Below, piece after piece: positions 58,892 to 64,000 of a stretch of DNA of 64,000 nucleotides. Source of the stretch: PALSA-612 sp963773055 (GTDB lineage Bacteria; Actinomycetota; Thermoleophilia; Gaiellales; Gaiellaceae); NCBI GenBank assembly GCA_963773055.1, contig CAVYZL010000003.1:558001-622000 (forward strand), written 5' to 3'. The notes below the pieces were generated by a model. It had not been told where the DNA came from. It was given only the letters and a program-made list of their open reading frames with translations, and did not search any database. Position 1 is the stretch's first letter. Every line of letters begins with the position of its first letter. Both the position numbers and the translations under genes were made by a program.

Positions 58892-59143
58892 CTAGAGAAA
58901 CGTGCGGATCGAGTCGCGTTCGACGCTGAGTTCGATCACGCCGCTTGCGCCGTCGATCTCCTCGATCGCGTCGGCGGGAACGATGCGCCGGCGCGAGAAG
59001 ATCCCGGATCGAACAGCGAGCGCGTCCGGCTCGTTCGGCTCGGTCCCGTACATCGGGCTCTCGACCCTGCCGACGAGCCGCCCGTGGCGGTCGGCGACGA
59101 GGAAGCCGAGCGTCGAGGTCAGATCGATTGCGAACGAGCTCAT
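58892..59143 (-). CDS. PRC-barrel-like small protein
   Basis: 83 aa. LGFLVADRHGRLVGRVESPMYGTEPNEPDALAVRSGIFSRRRIVPADAIEEIDGASGVIELSVERDSIRTFL follows the PRC-barrel pattern (G..VG.V......P..L.V......R...VP...I). PRC-barrel proteins act in RNA processing, photosystem assembly and stress; role here unknown. Leaves 60 bp to the membrane gene behind it. Confidence 0.7.
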   Translation of the reverse strand: MSSFAIDLTSTLGFLVADRHGRLVGRVESPMYGTEPNEPDALAVRSGIFSRRRIVPADAIEEIDGASGVIELSVERDSIRTFL

Positions 59144-59203
59144 CGGAGAATCACGCTATTCCCGTTTCGTCAGGAAACACCTCCCCCGTGAGTAAGGCTT
59201 TTG

Positions 59204-59584
59204 TTAAGCGGGCTTCGCGGCCATGAGAAAACCCACTGAAATGGCCACGCCTGCGACCACGACCGCGAGCACCGCCGTCCAGCGCGCCAGGGTCGGCCGG
59301 TCGTGGGCGATCGAGGCGAGGAACGCGAGCGCGATCGACGGCAGGAGCACGGCGGCGTACGCGATCCCGGACGAGACGTTCAGCCAGCGGGCGTCGATGT
59401 TCTCCCGGGCCCGCGTCACCTCGCCGAGCACGGCTGTCAGGAACGCGGCGACTGCGGCGAGCACCGCGGTTCGCCCGGCTAGCCGTCGCATCGCGCTCGC
59501 GGCGAGCGTCGCCGTTGCGAGCAGGCCTCCCACCGTGGCCGCTGCCGCGAGGACGTGGAGAAACACGAGCGTGCTCGAGCGCAT
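59204..59584 (-). CDS. Four-helix membrane protein
   Basis: 126 aa with four hydrophobic helices: STLVFLHVLAAAATVGGLLATATLAA, VLAAVAAFLTAVLGEV, WLNVSSGIAYAAVLLPSIALAFLASIA, and WTAVLAVVVAGVAISVGFLMAAKPA. An early His in helix 1 matches the layout of its upstream neighbour, suggesting a diverged partner. The ATG overlaps the neighbour's stop. No family name assigned. Confidence 0.65.
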   Translation of the reverse strand: MRSSTLVFLHVLAAAATVGGLLATATLAASAMRRLAGRTAVLAAVAAFLTAVLGEVTRARENIDARWLNVSSGIAYAAVLLPSIALAFLASIAHDRPTLARWTAVLAVVVAGVAISVGFLMAAKPA

Positions 59585-60057
59585 CAGGCGGGCTTCCAGA
59601 TCATGAGCGCGAGCAGCGCGAGCGCCGCCACGAGGCTGCCGTAGTTCAGCGCGAGGGAGACAGGGTCGGCCAGCCGGCGATGAAGCTCGTCGCTCCGTGT
59701 GTCGTCGCCGGCCGACAGCCGCTCCGCGAGGTGCCGCGTCGCACGGGCGGACCGCCCGCCGATCGCGCCGAGCACGACGCTCGCCGCCCAGAGGGCGAGC
59801 GACAGCGCGATCCACGTGTCGGACAGCGAGCGGTACGGCAGGTGCGAGACAAGAGCTAGGCCGAGCGCGAGGCTCGCGAGGGCTCCGACGGAGACGACGA
59901 GCACGCCGATCCTCGACAGCCGGAGCAGCGCCGCGACGTCGCTCGGGCGTCCACTGCGCACCGCTGCGGTGTGCACCACGCCCACCATCACCGCGCCCGA
60001 GAGGAACAGCATCGCCGAGACGACGTGGAACCCGAGCAACCACTGGTACGTCGTCAC
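59584..60057 (-). CDS. DUF2269-like membrane protein
   Basis: 157 aa, four helices. LLGFHVVSAMLFLSGAVMVGVVHTAAVR at the N-terminus resembles the DUF2269 family (conserved His in helix 1), then LSRIGVLVVSVGALASLALGLALV, WIALSLALWAASVVLGAIGG, and a final helix. Possibly a heme- or quinone-linked membrane protein; unknown. Operon with the following four-helix protein. Confidence 0.7.
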   Translation of the reverse strand: MTTYQWLLGFHVVSAMLFLSGAVMVGVVHTAAVRSGRPSDVAALLRLSRIGVLVVSVGALASLALGLALVSHLPYRSLSDTWIALSLALWAASVVLGAIGGRSARATRHLAERLSAGDDTRSDELHRRLADPVSLALNYGSLVAALALLALMIWKPA

Positions 60058-60090
60058 GGGCCCATCCTAAGAGGGCCGGCGGCAGGCTCC

Positions 60091-60096
60091 TACAAT
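60091..60096 (+). promoter_or_regulatory. Putative -10 of leaderless histidine kinase gene
   Basis: TACAAT followed after 6 nt by the GTG start at 60103, no ribosome site; one of the clearest leaderless promoters in the window. Confidence 0.5.
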
Positions 60097-60102
60097 CGGA
60101 CC

Positions 60103-61509
60103 GTGGACCAGACCGCGCGTCACCTGAAGCTCCTGACGGAGACGATCGCCGCCGTCAACTCGACGCTCGATCTCGCGGAGGTGCTGGAGCTCGTTGCGCG
60201 ACGCGTGGCCGACGCGCTCGATGCCGACGCGTGCTTCGTCTACCTCTACGACGAGCAGGCGGACGAGCTCGTCCTACGGGCGACGCACGGGACGCGCGTC
60301 GAGGAGATGACGCGAAGGCCGCGGATGAAGCCGGGTGAGGGGATCACGGGCGTCGCCGCGCGCTCACGCGCGCCGGTCATGCTCCCTGCGCAGGCCCACC
60401 TCGATCCGCGCTTCAAGGCGTTTCCCAACCTGCCCGAGGACGAATACGAGTCGATCCTCGCCGTGCCGATACTCGCGCGCGACAAGCTCGAGGGGGCGCT
60501 CAACGTCCGGACGCGCGAGCCGCGCGAGTTCACGCCGAGCGAGATCGACCTGCTCGTCGCGATCGCGTCGCAGGTCGCGTTCTCGATCGACCACGCGAAG
60601 CTGTACGACGAGGCGCAGCGGCGGGTCGAGGAGCTGGAGGCGCTCGCCCGTATCTCGGAGGCGGTCTCCGAGTCTCTCTATCTCGAGGAGTCGCTCGAGG
60701 CGATCGTCAAGACGACGATGGCGGCGGTCGACGCGACGGGGGCCGCGCTCGTGCTCGAGGACGGGAAGATCGCCTGGCCGGAGGGGAGAGCGGGCGCGTT
60801 CGCCGTCCGCATAGCGCTGCGCTGGAAAGGCCGTCAGATCGGCGAGCTCGTGTGCGATCGCGACATGCCCTTCTCCGATGAGGAATCCCAGCTCCTGACG
60901 TCGATCGGGCACCACGCGGCTGTCGCTCTCGAGCACGGACGGGCGGTGATGCGTGGCGTGCTCGCTCAGGAGATCCATCACCGCGTGAAGAACAACCTGC
61001 AGACGGTCGCCTCGCTGCTCAGGCTGCAGGCGCGGGCTGACGGTGTCGACCCGGCCAAGGCGCTCGACGACTCGGTCAACCGCGTGCTGGCGATCGCGGC
61101 CGTCCACGAGGTGCTGACCGAACAGCGGGACGACGACGTCGACCTCGGCGACCTGCTCGAGCGGCTGCGGGCGATGCTCGCGCAGGGGCTCGCGCCGGGG
61201 AAGCGGATTGAGGCCTCGTTCCGGCCTGTGTCCGTGGGCGGCAGCCAGGCGACGGCGCTCGCACTCGTCTTCACGGAGCTGCTGCAGAACGCGCTCGAGC
61301 ACGGGGGGGCCAACGTCGGGGTCGAGCTCGAGGAGCGAAACGGCCACGTGGTGCTCGCGGTCGTCGACGACGGCGCAGGGATCGGCGCCGATGCGAGTGA
61401 CGGCACGGGGCTGTCGATCGTGCGCGCGCTCGTGCGGGACGAGCTCGGCGGCAGCCTGGAAATCGACTCGAACGGCGGCCTGCGCGTCGAGGTGGCGTTT
61501 TCGCCATGA
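60103..61509 (+). CDS. GAF-domain histidine kinase (HisKA_2/HWE-like)
   Basis: 468 aa, cytosolic. GAF 1 about 15-165 (TLDLAEVLELVARRVADALDADACFVYLYDEQADELVLRATHG...GEGITGVAARSRAPVML), second GAF-like region about 180-285, then the H-box EIHHRVKNNLQTVASLLRLQA (phospho-His near 290) and an HATPase domain with LVFTELLQNALEHG and DDGAGIG. HisKA_2 kinases often signal to ANTAR regulators, and the next gene is one. Input ligand unknown. Confidence 0.9.
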   Translation: MDQTARHLKLLTETIAAVNSTLDLAEVLELVARRVADALDADACFVYLYDEQADELVLRATHGTRVEEMTRRPRMKPGEGITGVAARSRAPVMLPAQAHLDPRFKAFPNLPEDEYESILAVPILARDKLEGALNVRTREPREFTPSEIDLLVAIASQVAFSIDHAKLYDEAQRRVEELEALARISEAVSESLYLEESLEAIVKTTMAAVDATGAALVLEDGKIAWPEGRAGAFAVRIALRWKGRQIGELVCDRDMPFSDEESQLLTSIGHHAAVALEHGRAVMRGVLAQEIHHRVKNNLQTVASLLRLQARADGVDPAKALDDSVNRVLAIAAVHEVLTEQRDDDVDLGDLLERLRAMLAQGLAPGKRIEASFRPVSVGGSQATALALVFTELLQNALEHGGANVGVELEERNGHVVLAVVDDGAGIGADASDGTGLSIVRALVRDELGGSLEIDSNGGLRVEVAFSP

Positions 61510-61609
61510 CACGTTCGGCGTCGGGGCCACCCCTTGCCTCCACCCGGTTTCACGGTACTGGGAAAGGTGTGGCGTGTCTGTTGCGGGTCTGTGCCGGGAG
61601 CGTGCCGAG

Positions 61610-62179
61610 TTGAGGGTGCTCGTCGCAGAGGACGAGACGATCATCCGCCTCGACCTGCGGGCGATGCTCGAGCAGGCCGGCTACGAGGTCTGCGGTGAGG
61701 CGCGCGACGGCATCGAGGCCGTCGAGCTCGCACGGACGCTCGAGCCGGACGTCGCGATCATGGACGTGAAGATGCCGCGCCTCGACGGCATCGAGGCCGC
61801 CCGGCGCATCCTCGAGGAGCGGCCGCTGCCGATCGTCATCGTCACCGCCTACGGCCAGGAGGAGATCGTCTCGCGCGCGGTCGAGGCCGGCGTGTTCGGC
61901 TATCTCGTCAAGCCGTTCCGCGAGCACGACCTCCTGCCGGCGATCCACACGGCGCGGGCGCGCCACAACGAGTTGCAAGCCCTGCGCGAGGAAGCGGAGT
62001 CGCTGACGGAGGCGCTCGCAGCGCGGAAGTCGATCGAGCGGGCGAAGGGGCTGCTGATGGCGAAGGAGGGGATCACGGAAGACGAGGCGTTCGATCGCCT
62101 GCGGCGCGCGAGCCAGATCTCCGGGCGGCCGCTGAAGATTGTCTCCGAGGCGCTGATCGCGACGTTCGACGCCAGCTAG
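61610..62179 (+). CDS. Response regulator with ANTAR RNA-binding output
   Basis: 189 aa from the TTG at 61610 (GGGAG upstream); a GTG at 61574 would add 12 residues. Receiver: VLVAEDETIIRLDLR (acidic pocket), VAIMDVKMPRLDG (phospho-Asp), VTAYGQ and LVKPF (Lys). C-terminal ANTAR domain: ARKSIERAKGLLMAKEGITEDEAFDRLRRASQISGRPLKIVSEALI. ANTAR proteins bind paired hexaloop hairpins in leader RNAs to prevent termination. Partner of the preceding kinase. Convergent with the U32-like gene (CTAG overlap). Confidence 0.9.
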   Translation: MRVLVAEDETIIRLDLRAMLEQAGYEVCGEARDGIEAVELARTLEPDVAIMDVKMPRLDGIEAARRILEERPLPIVIVTAYGQEEIVSRAVEAGVFGYLVKPFREHDLLPAIHTARARHNELQALREEAESLTEALAARKSIERAKGLLMAKEGITEDEAFDRLRRASQISGRPLKIVSEALIATFDAS

Positions 62180-63108
62180 GCCGGAGTCGGGACCGCTAGC
62201 CCGACGGCGCCGAGCTCCGACATGACAGGGTCGTAGCCGGACCGCGCAAGCAGGTCGAGGCCGAGGCGTGCGCGGCGGACACGCTCGCGGCTGAGCGCCA
62301 CCGTCGTGGCCTCGAGGTGCGATCCGGCGGGGTAGACGTCGGGTGCGTTTCGCAGCCCGAACTTCACGTACACGGGCGCGGCAACGCGGATCACCTCCGC
62401 GATCTCGTGTAGCCGGACGAAGCCACCGAGGTTGTCGGGGGCCTCGAGGTAGATGTCGAGCGGGCAGTCGACCGCCTGGCGGATCGCCGCGATCTGGCCG
62501 AGCGTGAGGTCGGTCGGCAGATTGATCGTACTCGCGCCGAGCTGCTCGAGGACGCGAGCCGCGGCCGGGTTCGCGACCGGGAGCATCACCGAGATCTTGG
62601 CCTGCATCTCCTGAGGCAGCTCACCCGCCGCCTTGAGCGCGGAGAAGACGGAGAGCACGCCGAGGTCCGCGATCAGGACGCTGCGAAAGCCGTGGTCGGC
62701 CGCCCGCCGAACGTCGTCGATGCACGCAACGAGCTGCTCCTGCCCGTGTGCGGACGGCGCAACAACCGCGCCTGCCGGAGCGCGGGCCGTGGCGGACACG
62801 CCCCAGCCCGCGTTCGGCCGCGCGAACAGGCTGATCTCGACGCGCGCGGCGGCGGCCGTCTCGGCCATCGCGTCAAGCTCCGCGTCGGTGTGTAGGAAGA
62901 CGCCGGACCCCTGTGAGACGCGGTGGACGCGGACGTCGAGCCGCTCGGCTTCCTCGAGCACGGCGTCGAGACACGCAGGCCCCTCCACGCTCGGGATCTC
63001 GACGCGGCACTGCGCGCCGTCCGGGAATCGCTTCTCGGAGGCCGGCAGCTCGCCAAGATCTCCTGGCGGAAGGCCGAGGCTTTCGATGGCGTCACGCGTT
63101 GAAGGCAC
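62176..63108 (-). CDS. U32 peptidase-like protein
   Basis: 310 aa. SLGLPPGDLGELPASEKRFPDGAQCRVEIPSVEGPACLDAVLEEAERLDVRVHRVSQGSGVF, SLFARPNAGWG, DDVRRAADHGFRSVLIADLGVLSVFSAL, and YVKFGLRNAPDVYPAGSHLEATTVALSRERVRRARLGLDLL: a TIM-barrel layout of the U32 family, which includes collagenase-like and tRNA/ubiquinone hydroxylation proteins. The four-Cys Fe-S motif of hydroxylating members is not visible. Function uncertain. Confidence 0.7.
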   Translation of the reverse strand: MPSTRDAIESLGLPPGDLGELPASEKRFPDGAQCRVEIPSVEGPACLDAVLEEAERLDVRVHRVSQGSGVFLHTDAELDAMAETAAAARVEISLFARPNAGWGVSATARAPAGAVVAPSAHGQEQLVACIDDVRRAADHGFRSVLIADLGVLSVFSALKAAGELPQEMQAKISVMLPVANPAAARVLEQLGASTINLPTDLTLGQIAAIRQAVDCPLDIYLEAPDNLGGFVRLHEIAEVIRVAAPVYVKFGLRNAPDVYPAGSHLEATTVALSRERVRRARLGLDLLARSGYDPVMSELGAVGLAVPTPA

Positions 63109-63177
63109 GGCGGCGAGTCTAGTGCTCTTCCAATCCCTCTAAAGAGGGAGGCTCGGCGAGCCGATGCCTTTCGTGAC

Positions 63178-64000
63178 GTGCTGATCGCCGCGTTCGGAGT
63201 CGTCATCGCCAACGTGTTCGGCGTCGTCGCGCTGCGCTTCTACGTGCGAGCGCGAGCGGCGGAGCGGCGGCTTGCGACGATGGAGGCGTTCGACGAGCGA
63301 TTCCCCGGCGCTGTGCTGGTCTTCGACCGGCGCCTGCGCCACGTCCGCGCTTGGGGCCGCGACGTGCGCGCGATCGACGTGCGGCCGGTTGGCAAGACGC
63401 TCACCGAGACTGTGCCGCCCGACCTCGCGACGATCTTCGAGCCCGCCTATCGCGCAGCGCTCGAAGGAGACGCGACGCGGATCGAGCTGCCGTTCTCCGA
63501 CCGCGACTGGCTTGTCACCGTCTCGCCGCTCGGCGAGCGGATGGGCATTGTCGTCGCGCTGGACGTCACGGACCACAAACGTCGGGAGCGTCGGCTGACG
63601 GAGCTCGCGACGCGCGACTCGCTGACGGGCCTCTGGAACCGGAGGCGTCTCGTCGAGGAGCTCGACTGGCTCGCCCGCGACGCGCGTCCGGGCAGCGTGC
63701 TCGTGCTCGACCTCGACGGCTTCAAGCAGGTCAACGACCGCCTCGGCCACGACGCCGGCGACGAGCTGCTGCGCCGCGTGGCACAGACGGTCGGCGGCTG
63801 CGTACGGCGGGCGGACATCGTGGCACGGCTCGGCGGCGACGAGTTCGCGGTGTTGCTGACGGGAGCGACCCCCGAGGACGCGGCTCGTGTGGCGGAGAGC
63901 ATCGACCGGGCCGTCGACGCGATCTGGCCGATCGGCCTTCGCGGAGGTGTCTCGATCGGGGTCGCCTCGATCGCGGGCGGGGCGACGGAAGCGCTCTCCC
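63178..64000 (+). CDS. Membrane-bound PAS-GGDEF diguanylate cyclase (3' truncated)
   Basis: About 274 residues visible, running off the window. GTG start at 63178; one helix (LIAAFGVVIANVFGVVALRFYV), a PAS-like domain (about 30-140, FPGAVLVFDRRLRHVRAWGRDVRAIDV...VVALDVTDHKRRERRL), then GGDEF: DSLTGLWNRRRLVEEL, VLDLDGFKQVNDRLGHDAGDELL, RRADIVARLGGDEFAVLL. The GGDEF loop is intact, and RRAD five residues before it is an inhibitory I-site. Makes cyclic di-GMP. Any EAL domain would lie outside. Confidence 0.9.
   Translation, partial: MLIAAFGVVIANVFGVVALRFYVRARAAERRLATMEAFDERFPGAVLVFDRRLRHVRAWGRDVRAIDVRPVGKTLTETVPPDLATIFEPAYRAALEGDATRIELPFSDRDWLVTVSPLGERMGIVVALDVTDHKRRERRLTELATRDSLTGLWNRRRLVEELDWLARDARPGSVLVLDLDGFKQVNDRLGHDAGDELLRRVAQTVGGCVRRADIVARLGGDEFAVLLTGATPEDAARVAESIDRAVDAIWPIGLRGGVSIGVASIAGGATEALS

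Noticed and set aside
1..64000. tRNA, rRNA, insertion sequences or prophage
   Set aside because: No cloverleaf-like segments with T-loop consensus, no rRNA core motifs and no transposase or integrase frames were seen by reading; a dedicated tRNA scan was not possible here.

Overview
The window is about 64 kb of very GC-rich, gene-dense bacterial DNA with short intergenic gaps and many stop/start overlaps (ATGA, GTGA, TGATG) and GTG or TTG starts. It points to a deep-branching actinomycete, probably Thermoleophilia (Gaiellales/Solirubrobacterales-like). The grounds are the fhaA-fhaB-pstP-rodA-pbpA-pknB-ddl block, TatA, ANTAR and DUF4446-type genes, an A2-type cytochrome oxidase, SufBCD/SufSU, and many apparently leaderless promoters (TANNNT 6-9 nt before the start codon). 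The lineage is inferred. No rRNA, tRNA, insertion sequence, phage or CRISPR was seen.

Layout. 1-1.4 kb: end of an alpha/beta hydrolase, a MshEN-like protein and a small membrane protein. 1.5-6.3 kb: oxidase operon ctaC-ctaD-X-ctaE-X', where X and X' carry three copies of an unfamiliar Rossmann/USP-like domain. 6.3-10.4 kb, minus strand: the most unusual region, with a degenerate LuxR-type regulator, a PqqD-like protein, a P-loop-less HprK-like partner and a family of cysteine-rich exported proteins, with repeated hairpins and a shared 21-bp upstream box. 10.4-13.5 kb: diheme cytochrome c, TPR protein, amidohydrolase, TatA. 13.6-24.1 kb: Fe-S assembly (sufCB-VOC-VOC-VOC'-sufD, then sufS-sufU-Rieske) with a WD40/RTX secreted protein, a cytochrome c fused to a large Cys/His-rich domain, and a dodecin. 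24.1-31.3 kb: VOC/MarR pair, a candidate structured RNA, MMPL transporter, epimerase, dcd, aminotransferase and two cNMP-domain proteins. 31.3-41.1 kb: peptidoglycan and Ser/Thr phosphosignalling cluster. 41.2-44.4 kb: envelope proteins and an HNH protein. 44.4-50.3 kb: trp operon with gene fusions and a recognisable leader-peptide attenuator. 51.2-55.5 kb: two ABC-2 exporters. 55.5-64 kb: methyltransferases, glnA with a possible attenuator, small membrane proteins, a GAF histidine kinase with an ANTAR regulator, a U32-like protein and a truncated diguanylate cyclase.

How genes work together. The oxidase operon, the mono- and diheme cytochromes and the Suf genes form a respiratory and Fe-S theme. 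The kinase/phosphatase/FHA block would tune RodA/PBP/Ddl-driven wall growth. trpE-GD-CF-B-A would be controlled by a leader peptide with alternating Trp codons.

Caution. Eight conserved or paralogous genes each carry what looks like a single-base insertion (a Cys-rich gene, sufB, sufD, pbpA, pknB, a second kinase, an envelope gene, trpGD), and one permease carries two apparent single-base deletions. All would restore full-length proteins if corrected, so sequencing or assembly indels are more likely than real pseudogenes. These genes are annotated over their full intended span.
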